From the NCBI RefSeq assembly GCF_001895005.1, contig NZ_BCXH01000004.1, positions 310,001 through 374,000 of the forward strand: a DNA stretch of 64,000 bases, in the 5' to 3' direction. The notes beneath the pieces were generated by a model. The model did no database searches, had not been told where the DNA came from, and saw nothing but the letters and a program-made list of their open reading frames with translations. The position numbers were made by a program, and so were the translations under genes. This document shows, in pieces, positions 35,690 through 43,825 of the stretch (the first letter of the stretch is position 1; the number at the start of each line of letters is the position of its first letter). Source of the DNA: Rhodococcus yunnanensis NBRC 103083 (GTDB lineage: Bacteria; Actinomycetota; Actinomycetes; Mycobacteriales; Mycobacteriaceae).

Positions 35690-36967
35690 ATGGTCGAGAC
35701 GGTAGTGCCACATGTCGGTAGTGCACGAGCAAGACGGCTGCCGCCGCAGATCGCGTTCTGGGCGGTCGGACTGACCTATCTCGTCATCATGGCGTCCTCA
35801 GCAGCGCCGTCCCCGCTGTACCCGGTGTTTCAGCAGGCGTGGGGTTTTTCGTCGACGATCCTGACGGTGATCTTCGCTGTCTACGCGGTGGCGCTTCTGC
35901 TCGCGCTCCTGACGGTAGGAAGTCTGTCCGACCACGTCGGCCGCAAGCCGATCCTGATCGGCGCACTCGTGCTGCTGCTGATCAGTCTGATCCTGTTCAT
36001 CGCCGCGGACGGAGTGTCAGGGCTGATCGCCGCACGCATCGTGCAAGGTCTGGCCGCAGGCACGGCGACGGGGGCGCTCAGTGCGGCAGTGATCGATCTG
36101 CAACCGTCGGAATCGGCAGGGCCCCTGGTGAACAGTCTTGCGCCGTCCGTCGGATTGGCAACTGGAGCACTCGGTGCCGGACTCCTGGTTCAGCTCGCGC
36201 CTGCGCCGACGGTGCTCGTGTTCGCGCTCTTGATCGGTGCCACAGTGCTGCTGGTGTCGGTGGTGGCGTTCGTTCCGGAGACCTCGGCCATGCGAGGCGT
36301 CGAATCGCGACGGCATCTCGCGCATCTGCTGCTTCCACGTATGTCCATTCCGGAGGCAGTGCGCACACCGTTTCTGCTGATCGTTCCCGCGCTCATCGCA
36401 ACCTGGTCACTCGGCGGATTTCATCTCTCCCTCGGCCCGTCGATCGTCGGCTCCCTGTTCGGGATCGACAACCACATCGTCGGCGGATTCGAGATCTTCG
36501 CATTGTTCTTCTCCGGTGCGGTCGCCGCGGCGGTCGTGCGCAGCAGGCCTGCACGCGCGTCGATGATCTACGGCGCTGTCGTGCTGTCCGTCGGGGTCGC
36601 GTTGTCGTTGACGTCCATTGCAGTCGGATCGGTGTGGCTGTACTTCCTCGGCGCCGTCGTCGCGGGCGCGGGATGGGGAAGTACCTTCCTCGGCGCAATG
36701 CGCACCCTGGGAGCTCTCGTTCCCGCAGCCGAACGCGGCAGCATGTTCGCCACGACGTTCGTCATCAGCTACCTGGCGTTCAGTGTGCCCGCGGTGATCG
36801 GGGGAGTGTCGGTCCACGCGTTCGGGCTCGAATCGACAGCGCTCGTCTACGGCGCGTTCGTCATCGTCCTGGCGTTGGTGTCCGCTGTCGGGTTTGCGCT
36901 GGCATCCCGCAGGGAGTCCGCAGGCCTACCCGATCGGGGAGTTCGCACCGCGACGAACGGGCGGTAG
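35690..36967 (+). CDS. MFS transporter (drug efflux type)
   Basis: A 425-residue protein with about 12 membrane helices. The ATG at 35690 has GGGAGG upstream. SLSDHVGRKPILIGALVLLL is the MFS motif A (loop 2-3), and IVQGLAAGTATGALSAAVIDLQP resembles motifs of the bacterial sugar/drug exporters. It probably exports a small toxic compound by proton antiport, under the divergent TetR regulator. The substrate is unknown. Confidence 0.88.
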   Translation: MVETVVPHVGSARARRLPPQIAFWAVGLTYLVIMASSAAPSPLYPVFQQAWGFSSTILTVIFAVYAVALLLALLTVGSLSDHVGRKPILIGALVLLLISLILFIAADGVSGLIAARIVQGLAAGTATGALSAAVIDLQPSESAGPLVNSLAPSVGLATGALGAGLLVQLAPAPTVLVFALLIGATVLLVSVVAFVPETSAMRGVESRRHLAHLLLPRMSIPEAVRTPFLLIVPALIATWSLGGFHLSLGPSIVGSLFGIDNHIVGGFEIFALFFSGAVAAAVVRSRPARASMIYGAVVLSVGVALSLTSIAVGSVWLYFLGAVVAGAGWGSTFLGAMRTLGALVPAAERGSMFATTFVISYLAFSVPAVIGGVSVHAFGLESTALVYGAFVIVLALVSAVGFALASRRESAGLPDRGVRTATNGR

Positions 36968-37011
36968 TCGATCGATCCTGTGCCGTCGGGGGTCCGCTGT
37001 GGCACCATTCG

Positions 37012-37037
37012 TTCATCTGAACAGATAATCAGATGAA
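37012..37037. promoter_or_regulatory. Inverted repeat ahead of the ABC importer operon
   Basis: TTCATCTGA and TCAGATGAA (37012-37020 and 37029-37037) form a perfect nine-base inverted repeat around ACAGATAA. It ends just before the GGGAGG ribosome site of the substrate-binding protein. It could be an operator or, in the mRNA, a hairpin next to the ribosome site. It lacks a T-run, so it is a poor terminator for the MFS gene. Confidence 0.5.
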
Positions 37038-37048
37038 TGGGAGGATCG

Positions 37049-38665
37049 ATGATTCGGACCGCGCCGATCGTCGGTGCCGCGGCAGCCACCGTCTGTGCTG
37101 TGGCACTCGCGTCGTGCAGTGCGCCGACGAGCTCGACCGGCACAGCGAACGAGGACGGCCTGGTCCTCGCCGACGGATACGAGCTCGGCGGTTACAACCC
37201 CGTGGCCGGTTACGGCGCCGCAGGGGAGGCGAAGATGTACGACGGCCTGCTCCGGCTCGACGGTGCCGAGGGGCTGCCCGGTTTCGAGCCCTCGCTGGCG
37301 ACCGAACTACCGACGGCGAACGCGGATGCCACGGTGTGGACCGTACCGATTCGCGACGGCGTCACGTTCTCCGACGGCAGCGGCTTCGACGCCGCGGACG
37401 TCGTCGCCACGTACGAGGCCATCCTCGCCCCGGCGTCCGCGTCGCAGGTGCGGTCGTCGTTCGACATGATCACCGACGTGATCGCTCTCGACGACCGAAC
37501 CGTCGAATTCCGTCTCGCATACCCGTATTCGGCACTGCCGACGAAACTCCTGATCGGGATCGTGCCGTCCGAGGCAGTCGCGACCGAAGGACCGGCTGCC
37601 GAGTCGAGTCTGAATACCGCACCGATCGGGACCGGTCCGTACACCCTCGTCGATCTGTCGCCCGATCGCGCTGTGTTCGAGGCCAACGAGGACTACTTCG
37701 GCGGCGCACCCGAGGTGAAGAAGCTGACGTTGCTGTACGTGCCGGACGACAACACACGCGCGCAGCGAATGGCTGCGGGGGAGATCGACGGCACCAACCT
37801 TCCGCCGCTGCTCGCGAAGACACTCGACGGGCGCGATGGAATGTCGTCGACGGCGAACACTTCTGCCGACTGGCGCGGTGTGTCGCTGCCGTCGAACAAC
37901 CCTGTCACGGGTGACAGAGCGGTACGAATGGCTCTCAATCTGGCCGTGAATCGGCAGTCGATGGTCGAGGACGTACTCGGTGGATACGGACGGCAAGCGT
38001 CAACGCCGATTCCCGAGATCTACGGCGACGCATACGATCCTGCGGCGGTCTTTCGTCACGACCCCGCGGACGCCGAGCGGCTGTTGACCGATGCAGGCTG
38101 GGCGGCAGGCGCCGACGGCATCCGCAGCAAGGACGGTATCCGTGCCGAGTTCACCGTGATGTACAACTCGAGTGACACCGTGCGACGGGATCTGGCCCAG
38201 GCCTTCGCATCCGACGCGCTGGCAATAGGCGTCGAGGTAAATCTGGAAGCACTGTCCTGGGACCGCATCGACCCCAGAATCTCGTTCGATTCGACCCTGC
38301 TCGGGGGCGGATCCGAACCCTACGATCCGGATACCCAGGCGTACAACGCACTCGACTCGGTATTCGTGACGCCCGGGACCGGTGGTATCTACGACAACGC
38401 GAGCGATTACTCCAATCCTGCCGTGGATGCAGCCCTGGAGACGGGACGGCGCAGCCTCGACACTGCCGAGCGTGATGCGGCCTATCGCGACATGCAGCGC
38501 GCGTACGTCGACGATCCCGGATACGTGTACCTGGTGTTCCTCGACCACACCTATGTGTCGAAGGACTCGGAGTGGACCACATCCGGTCCGATTCTCGAGC
38601 CGCACTCGCACGGGGTCACCTGGGGACCGTGGTGGTCGCTGCAGACGTGGACGAGGCAGTCGTGA
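37049..38665 (+). CDS. ABC importer substrate-binding lipoprotein (peptide/nickel type)
   Basis: A 538-residue SBP_bac_5 protein. The start at 37049 was preferred over the ATGs at 37033 and 37037, because GGGAGG lies just before it. A lipoprotein signal peptide ends LASC (Cys at about 23). The family pattern of peptide-, nickel- or sugar-binding proteins is clear: WTVPIRDGVTFSDGSGFDAADVVATYE, PIGTGPYTLVDL and VRMALNLAVNRQ. The protein is tethered outside the membrane and feeds the two permeases downstream. The ligand cannot be predicted from sequence. Confidence 0.9.
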   Translation: MIRTAPIVGAAAATVCAVALASCSAPTSSTGTANEDGLVLADGYELGGYNPVAGYGAAGEAKMYDGLLRLDGAEGLPGFEPSLATELPTANADATVWTVPIRDGVTFSDGSGFDAADVVATYEAILAPASASQVRSSFDMITDVIALDDRTVEFRLAYPYSALPTKLLIGIVPSEAVATEGPAAESSLNTAPIGTGPYTLVDLSPDRAVFEANEDYFGGAPEVKKLTLLYVPDDNTRAQRMAAGEIDGTNLPPLLAKTLDGRDGMSSTANTSADWRGVSLPSNNPVTGDRAVRMALNLAVNRQSMVEDVLGGYGRQASTPIPEIYGDAYDPAAVFRHDPADAERLLTDAGWAAGADGIRSKDGIRAEFTVMYNSSDTVRRDLAQAFASDALAIGVEVNLEALSWDRIDPRISFDSTLLGGGSEPYDPDTQAYNALDSVFVTPGTGGIYDNASDYSNPAVDAALETGRRSLDTAERDAAYRDMQRAYVDDPGYVYLVFLDHTYVSKDSEWTTSGPILEPHSHGVTWGPWWSLQTWTRQS

Positions 38666-39696
38666 CTGCGACGATCGCTCGGCGAGAGGTGGTCTCGACG
38701 GTCGCACACGATCGCCACGGGAGGCGACGCGACGTACTCCGCATGATCGGCAGGCGCGTGCTGTTCGTGATCCCGGTATGTGCAGCGGTATCTGTCGGTC
38801 TGTTCGCCGCGGCGGCGGTCTCGCCGTTCGATCCTCTCGTGGCATATCTCGGCGACCGATACACGACGACGAGTGATGCCGACAAGCAGGTGATCACGCA
38901 GCAGCTGGGTTTCGACGAGTCCTGGTACACGACGTACTGGCGGTGGTTGCAGAGCATCGCCACCGGGGATCTCGGCATGTCGCGGTCGTTCGGTCAACCG
39001 GTGGCGGACGTCCTCGTCGAGCGTGTGCCGTGGACTCTGTTGTTGGCAGGAATCGGTCTCGCGCTGGCCGCCTCACTCGCGTTGCTGCTCGGTGTCCTTG
39101 CCGGGGTGTTCGCCGGCGGCCTTCTCGATCGCGGGATCACCGCCGTGTGCATCATGATTCAAGGACTACCTCCCTTCGTGCTGTCTCTCGGTGCGATCTC
39201 GGTGTTCGCTCTCGGACTCGGATGGCTGCCCGTCGCAGGACTGAGCGACGGGGGAGCCGACCCCAGCTTCACCGGCGTCGCCGAGCACCTCGTACTGCCC
39301 GTCGCGGTTCTGGCGCTGTCGCAGGTGCCATGGCTTCTGCTCGCAGTGCGCGAGTCCGTATCGACCTCACGCGGTGCCGATTTCGTGGCAGGAGCCGTCG
39401 CACGAGGGATTCCGGCGTCGACGATCACCCGCAAGCACATCCTGCCGGCGTCGCTGGCGCCGTTCGTCAACGTGCTGGGAGTGCGGCTCCCCGAGCTCGT
39501 CGTCGGAGCAGTGCTCGTCGAGGAGGTGTTCTCGTGGCCCGGAATCGCCGGTGCGATCGTGGTGTCCGCGCGCGATCTCGACATGGCGCTCCTCGCATTC
39601 CTCACCGTGGGTACGACGCTTGCCGTCATGGTCGGGTCGCTGATGGCCGACGTCGGCGTGGTGCTTGTGGATCCACGGGCGGCAACCGATGGATAG
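38662..39696 (+). CDS. ABC importer permease, DppB type
   Basis: A 344-residue permease. The GTG at 38662 overlaps the binding-protein stop (GTGA). After about 30 cytoplasmic residues come a first helix (RRVLFVIPVCAAVSVGLFA), an extracytoplasmic segment (DKQVITQQLGFDESWYTTYWRWL), and five more helices. VARGIPASTITRKHILPASLAPFVNVLG holds the EAA-like coupling loop that contacts the ATPases. It pairs with the DppC-type gene that overlaps its end. Confidence 0.88.
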   Translation: MTATIARREVVSTVAHDRHGRRRDVLRMIGRRVLFVIPVCAAVSVGLFAAAAVSPFDPLVAYLGDRYTTTSDADKQVITQQLGFDESWYTTYWRWLQSIATGDLGMSRSFGQPVADVLVERVPWTLLLAGIGLALAASLALLLGVLAGVFAGGLLDRGITAVCIMIQGLPPFVLSLGAISVFALGLGWLPVAGLSDGGADPSFTGVAEHLVLPVAVLALSQVPWLLLAVRESVSTSRGADFVAGAVARGIPASTITRKHILPASLAPFVNVLGVRLPELVVGAVLVEEVFSWPGIAGAIVVSARDLDMALLAFLTVGTTLAVMVGSLMADVGVVLVDPRAATDG

Positions 39697-40507
39697 GCGG
39701 CTGATCGTCGCGGGTTCGGTCCTCGGCGCGGTCGCGCTGTATGCGATCGCGGTGCCGTGGGTGTCGGGTGTCGACGACCGCATCACCGATTTCGCCTCGG
39801 CGCGGCAGGGCCCGTCCGTCTCGCACTGGTTCGGAACCGACTCCGCAGGCCGGGATCTTCTCGTGCGCAGTGCCGCAGCCATCCGAACATCGCTGGTGAT
39901 CGCGGCTGCGTGCGCGGCGTTGGCCACTGTCATCGGGAGTCTGGTCGGTGCCGTCGCAGGACTGTGGGGAGGATGGGTCGACCGAGTTGTCATGCGCAGC
40001 ACCGACGCGATCAACGCGCTGCCTCATCTGCTGTTGGGGATTGTCATCGTCGCGATGTTCCGAGGTAGCGTCGCGGCGATCGTGCTGTCGATCGCATTGA
40101 CGCACTGGACCCAAGTGGCGCGGATCGTCCGCTCGGAGATACTGGTTCTCCGTCAGCGCCCCTACATCGATGCGGCGGTTCTCGCAGGTGCGGATCGAGC
40201 ACATGTCATCAGACGGCACGTGTTACCTGCGGTCGCACCGCAGGCACTCATCGCGGTGGTTCTCCTTCTTCCTCATGCCATCTGGCACGAGTCGACGTTG
40301 TCCTTCCTCGGGTTCGGATTGCCCCCACACGAACCGAGTCTCGGAACTCTGCTGTCGGAGGCACGCAGCTCGCTTCTGCTCGGCGGATGGTGGACCTTGG
40401 TGTTCCCGGCCGGAATTCTCGTCACGGCAACGGTCTCGGTTGCCGTGGCAGGTTCCGCGCTGCGACAGACGATCTCGCCCCCGATACCCTCGGAGCTACG
40501 ACTGTGA
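39689..40507 (+). CDS. ABC importer permease, DppC type
   Basis: A 272-residue permease. The ATG at 39689 overlaps the previous stop by eight bases. SHWFGTDSAGRDLLVRSAAAIRTSL is the hallmark N-terminal motif of DppC/OppC permeases, and VLAGADRAHVIRRHVLPAVAPQALI is the EAA loop. About six membrane helices. It overlaps the first ATPase gene by GTGA, so the operon is tightly coupled. Confidence 0.9.
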   Translation: MDRRLIVAGSVLGAVALYAIAVPWVSGVDDRITDFASARQGPSVSHWFGTDSAGRDLLVRSAAAIRTSLVIAAACAALATVIGSLVGAVAGLWGGWVDRVVMRSTDAINALPHLLLGIVIVAMFRGSVAAIVLSIALTHWTQVARIVRSEILVLRQRPYIDAAVLAGADRAHVIRRHVLPAVAPQALIAVVLLLPHAIWHESTLSFLGFGLPPHEPSLGTLLSEARSSLLLGGWWTLVFPAGILVTATVSVAVAGSALRQTISPPIPSELRL

Positions 40508-41490
40508 CCGCATCAGCCCAGACTGCATCGTCCCTTACTGCATCGTCCCTTACTGCATCGTCCGTGACGGCATTGCCCCTGACTGCATTGTCGATCGAGG
40601 ACGTGACCGTCCGAATCCCGCTGGCCGACGGGTCGCTCGTCCACGCGGCGAGCGAGGTGAGCTTGGCCGTCGAAGCGGGCACCGTCACCGCGTTGGTGGG
40701 TGAATCCGGTTGCGGTAAATCGATTCTCGCGTCGGCGGTCATGGCCATGCTGCCTGCGGGCGCGCAGGTCTCGGGGTCTGTCACGGTCCGCGCCGGAGGC
40801 AGGACCGTGGACGTGTTCACGGATCGCGGATTTCGCGGACACGATGTGGCGTTGATCCCGCAGTCGGCGTCGTCGCACCTGACGCCGGTCCGAACCGCAC
40901 GGTCGCAGCTGGACGAGACCGCCCGGGTACTGCGATCGCGTCGCCGCCCCGACGAGCTCGCTCGAATCGTGGGGTTGGATCCGGTCGACCTGGATTGTTA
41001 CCCACATCAATTGTCCGGCGGTATGGCCCAGCGTGTCGCGATCGCCGCGGCGCTCGTCGGGAGTCCGGCCGTCATCGTCGCCGACGAGCCGACGGCGAAT
41101 CTGGACCGGGAGCTGACCGATCGAATCCTCGAGTTGCTGCGCCGGTCTGCGCAGGCCGGTGCGGCAGTCCTGCTCATCACACACGATCTGTCCTCGCTGA
41201 TGCGCACGGCCGTCGCCGACCGGATCGCGGTCATGTACGCCTCTCGCATCATGGAGACCGGCCCGGCAGCATCGGTGCTCGATGACCCGTTGCACGATTA
41301 CACACGGGATCTGTTGAACGCATTGCCCTCTCGTGGCCTGAACCCGATTCCCGGTACTCCGCCCGAACTGACCGATCTACCCGACGAATGCGTCTACCAC
41401 CGTCGCCGACCCGGTTCGCTGCAGTCGGGCGGACCAACGGAGCTGGTCACGGTCGGCGAGCGGAGCTACAGAACGAGGAAGCGCGCATGA
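40504..41490 (+). CDS. ABC importer ATP-binding protein 1 (DppD type)
   Basis: A 328-residue ATPase. The GTG at 40504 overlaps the DppC stop. Walker A is GESGCGKS, the signature LSGGMAQR and Walker B VIVADEPTANLD, all intact. Its C-terminal oligopeptide-transporter tail (NPIPGTPPELTDLPDECVYHRR) has one cysteine, whereas DppD proteins often have several for an iron-sulfur cluster. Unusually, residues about 7-31 come from a five-fold 15-base DNA repeat, giving TASSL-type pentads before the ATPase domain. Confidence 0.88.
   Translation: MTASAQTASSLTASSLTASSVTALPLTALSIEDVTVRIPLADGSLVHAASEVSLAVEAGTVTALVGESGCGKSILASAVMAMLPAGAQVSGSVTVRAGGRTVDVFTDRGFRGHDVALIPQSASSHLTPVRTARSQLDETARVLRSRRRPDELARIVGLDPVDLDCYPHQLSGGMAQRVAIAAALVGSPAVIVADEPTANLDRELTDRILELLRRSAQAGAAVLLITHDLSSLMRTAVADRIAVMYASRIMETGPAASVLDDPLHDYTRDLLNALPSRGLNPIPGTPPELTDLPDECVYHRRRPGSLQSGGPTELVTVGERSYRTRKRA
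40522..40596 (+). repeat. 15-bp tandem repeat, five units, in the ATPase N-terminus
   Basis: The first two units are identical (ACTGCATCGTCCCTT), the third differs at two bases and the last two are degenerate (40522-40536, then every 15 bases). Each unit encodes five residues (TASSL, TASSL, TASSV, TALPL, TALSI), so copy-number changes keep the frame. Confidence 0.85.
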
Positions 41491-42176
41491 GCCTCGATGC
41501 AGTCGCCGTCACTGCGGGCTATCGCGGCACGTCGGATGTGCTGACGGAAAGTTCGCTGTCCATTCCCGCCGGCGGTCTCGTCGGACTGGCAGGGCCGTCC
41601 GGTTCCGGCAAGTCGACGATGGCCCGGGTACTCGCACTGCTTCTCGCACCTCGCGCCGGCGAGGTGACGATCGACGGCACCGTCGTCGTCGGGACGGGAT
41701 ACGCTGTGCCGTCGTCTGTTCGACGGCAGATCGCGATGCTGTTCCAGTCGCCGCGGGCCGCCACCGATCCACGTATGACGTTGCGGGCGATCATCGGCCA
41801 ACCCGCGGACATCGTCCGTCGTCCGATCGTCGTCGAGGAACTCGCCGAGCGGGTCGGTCTCACTCCTGATCTGCTCGGGCGTCGCCCGCATCAGGTCAGC
41901 GACGGTCAGTTGCAGCGAGCATGCATCGCACGGGCACTCGCACAGCAGCCGAAATACCTCGTGTGCGACGAGGCCACGGCCATGCTCGACGCTGCGACGA
42001 CGGCGTCCATCATGAGACTGGTTCAGGACGAGGCGCGTGAGGCAGGAATGGGTGTTCTGATGATCAGCCACGACACCGAACTGCTGGATGCTCTCTGCGC
42101 CCGCGTGAGCGTGCTCGGTGCGCAGCGAACTCACAGCGTCTCCGGCGCTGAAAATCAGAGTTCGGGAGCAACCTGA
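41487..42176 (+). CDS. ABC importer ATP-binding protein 2 (DppF type, short)
   Basis: A 229-residue ATPase. The ATG at 41487 overlaps the previous stop (ATGA). Walker A GPSGSGKS and Walker B YLVCDEATAMLD are intact, but the signature is VSDGQLQRACIAR, with SDGQ in place of SGGQ. The protein also lacks the C-terminal oligopeptide-transporter domain. With ATPase 1 it should form the heterodimeric motor, possibly with one weakened site. It is the last gene of the five-gene importer. Confidence 0.87.
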   Translation: MSLDAVAVTAGYRGTSDVLTESSLSIPAGGLVGLAGPSGSGKSTMARVLALLLAPRAGEVTIDGTVVVGTGYAVPSSVRRQIAMLFQSPRAATDPRMTLRAIIGQPADIVRRPIVVEELAERVGLTPDLLGRRPHQVSDGQLQRACIARALAQQPKYLVCDEATAMLDAATTASIMRLVQDEAREAGMGVLMISHDTELLDALCARVSVLGAQRTHSVSGAENQSSGAT

Positions 42177-42215
42177 AGAGGTCAGAACATCCTCTCTCGA
42201 CACAGGAGTCCCCAC

Positions 42216-42509
42216 ATGCGTAACTCGTTCAAGAAGGCTGTCGCCGTCGTCGCCTCGGTCGGTGCGGTATCGGTCGGAGCAGCGTCGCTCGCCAACGCGG
42301 CCACCGCCGAGACGATCTCGGTCCCTGACGTCATCGGTTACTCCGCACCTGCGGCGGTGGACGTTCTCGAGAATGCGGGATTCACCACCGTCGTCGTCTC
42401 CGGTCCCTATGCGCACGACCCCGACACCACGGTGACCCGTACCTCGCTGACTGCGGCGACCGTCGCGTCGCACACGCAGCCGATCACGGTGTTCGTCAAC
42501 CCGTGGTGA
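42216..42509 (+). CDS. Secreted single-PASTA-domain protein
   Basis: A 97-residue protein. A Sec signal peptide (NSFKKAVAVVASVGAVSVG, with AxA-type ANA cleavage at about residue 28) precedes one PASTA-like domain: ISVPDVIGYSAPAAVDVLENAGFTTVVV. PASTA domains bind peptidoglycan fragments and usually occur as several copies in PknB or penicillin-binding proteins; a free, secreted single copy is less common. ACAGGAG lies about eight bases before the ATG. Unlinked to its neighbours. Confidence 0.8.
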   Translation: MRNSFKKAVAVVASVGAVSVGAASLANAATAETISVPDVIGYSAPAAVDVLENAGFTTVVVSGPYAHDPDTTVTRTSLTAATVASHTQPITVFVNPW

Positions 42510-42545
42510 CCGTGCGGTCCTGGCCTCGGCAGACCTGAGGTTCTG

Positions 42546-43589
42546 TCAGAACTCGATCTCCACCTCGTCGGAGACGGGACGTGCCTGGCACCCCAGGATC
42601 ATTCCGTCGGCGATATCCTCCTCGTCCAGGATCTCGGCATTCTCCATCTCGACCCGGCCGCGCCGAATCGTGCACGCGCACGACCCGCATTCTCCTTCCC
42701 TGCAGGAGTAGGGGACGGCGATTCCCTTCGCCACCATGACCTCGACGAGAGTCTGCTTTCGCGGCCAGCCGAACGTATGTGTCTGCCCGTCGAGTTCGAC
42801 GACGGCGGCTGCGGCGGTTGCGGTGTCCTCGTCGGTGATCTCGGTATCCGGCGCATCGGTGAACGGGTCTCCGGCCAGGGATGCGAAGACCTCGCTGTGG
42901 ACTCGTTCACGTGGGACACCGATCGAGGTGAGTGCCGAGTGGACGACCTCCATGAATGCACCCGGTCCGCAGACGAACGCGGCGCGGTCGCGGAACGGCA
43001 GTGCGAGAGTGCGCAGTTGGTCCACGGTCGGAATCGACTGCAGCGATTCGAGCCAGTGTGTGACGGTCAGCCTGCGCGGATACTCCGCGGCCAACGCCCG
43101 TAGTTCGTCGGTGAAGATCACCGAGTTCTCGTCGCGGTTGGCGTAGAGGAGAACGATCTTGCCGATGCCCTCGCTCAATGCGGACTTCAGAATCGAGACG
43201 ACGGGAGTGATGCCGGAACCGGCGGCGAAGAGCATGAAGTCGTCGTCGAGGTCGCGTGGGGTGAACGTCCCCGACGGCGGGAGGACTTCGATGGTGTCGC
43301 CTACCTGGACGTTGTCACATACCCAGTTCGAGCCGTACCCGTCCGAGGTTCGCTTGACGGTGACCTTGGGCAACTCACCTCGGTGCGGCGAGCTCGCGAG
43401 CGAATAGCAGCGGGCAATCGAACCGGTGCGTTCGCTCGGAATTCGCAACGTCAGGAATTGACCGGGCCGGTAGTGGAAACCGGCGGGCGAGTCGAACACG
43501 ATGGACCGGGCGTCGGCAGTTTCCTCGACGACCTCGGCGACCGTGAGCAGCACGGAGCGCGTGCTGTGGGGCACGTCGACTGTCGTCAT
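42546..43589 (-). CDS. kshB: 3-ketosteroid 9-alpha-monooxygenase reductase component
   Basis: A 347-residue reductase with FAD, NAD and plant-type 2Fe-2S domains in that order. RCYSLASSP binds FAD, FAAGSGITPVVSILKSAL and CGPGAFMEVV bind NADH, and the cluster cysteines are at about 296, 301, 304 and 334 (CREGECGSC, then GCQARP). The sequence closely recalls KshB of M. tuberculosis (ERTGSIARCYSL, LLYANRDENSVIF, HWLESLQSIPT, VVELDGQTHTF). It passes electrons to the oxygenase KshA in opening the steroid B ring. kshA is not in the window. A KstR-type operator precedes it. Confidence 0.9.
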   Translation of the reverse strand: MTTVDVPHSTRSVLLTVAEVVEETADARSIVFDSPAGFHYRPGQFLTLRIPSERTGSIARCYSLASSPHRGELPKVTVKRTSDGYGSNWVCDNVQVGDTIEVLPPSGTFTPRDLDDDFMLFAAGSGITPVVSILKSALSEGIGKIVLLYANRDENSVIFTDELRALAAEYPRRLTVTHWLESLQSIPTVDQLRTLALPFRDRAAFVCGPGAFMEVVHSALTSIGVPRERVHSEVFASLAGDPFTDAPDTEITDEDTATAAAAVVELDGQTHTFGWPRKQTLVEVMVAKGIAVPYSCREGECGSCACTIRRGRVEMENAEILDEEDIADGMILGCQARPVSDEVEIEF

Positions 43590-43614
43590 CGGGCATGGTC
43601 CTTTCCACCAAAAC

Positions 43615-43628
43615 TGTAACGTGTTCTA
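43615..43628. promoter_or_regulatory. Candidate KstR operator
   Basis: TGTAACGTGTTCTA fits the KstR consensus TnnAACnnGTTnnA at every fixed position. It lies 26 bases upstream of the kshB start, where it would cover the promoter. KstR is the TetR-family repressor of cholesterol catabolism in mycobacteria and rhodococci and is lifted by steroid-CoA intermediates. Confidence 0.75.
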
Positions 43629-43825
43629 GTTTAGGCACAGTCCCTGGAATCTGTCGACCGTGTGCCCACGTCGCAGGCGCGTGGCGTATGGACCTATCCG
43701 ATCGGGCAGGTCTCGGCCCCTCCTGCTGCTGGTGGGCCTCGGTGCGGTGAGCCGGTTATGGTTGTAACGTGAATCACACGAGCTGTGTGCACGGAGAGAC
43801 CTAGGCATTGCAGAGGCGAGAAGAC

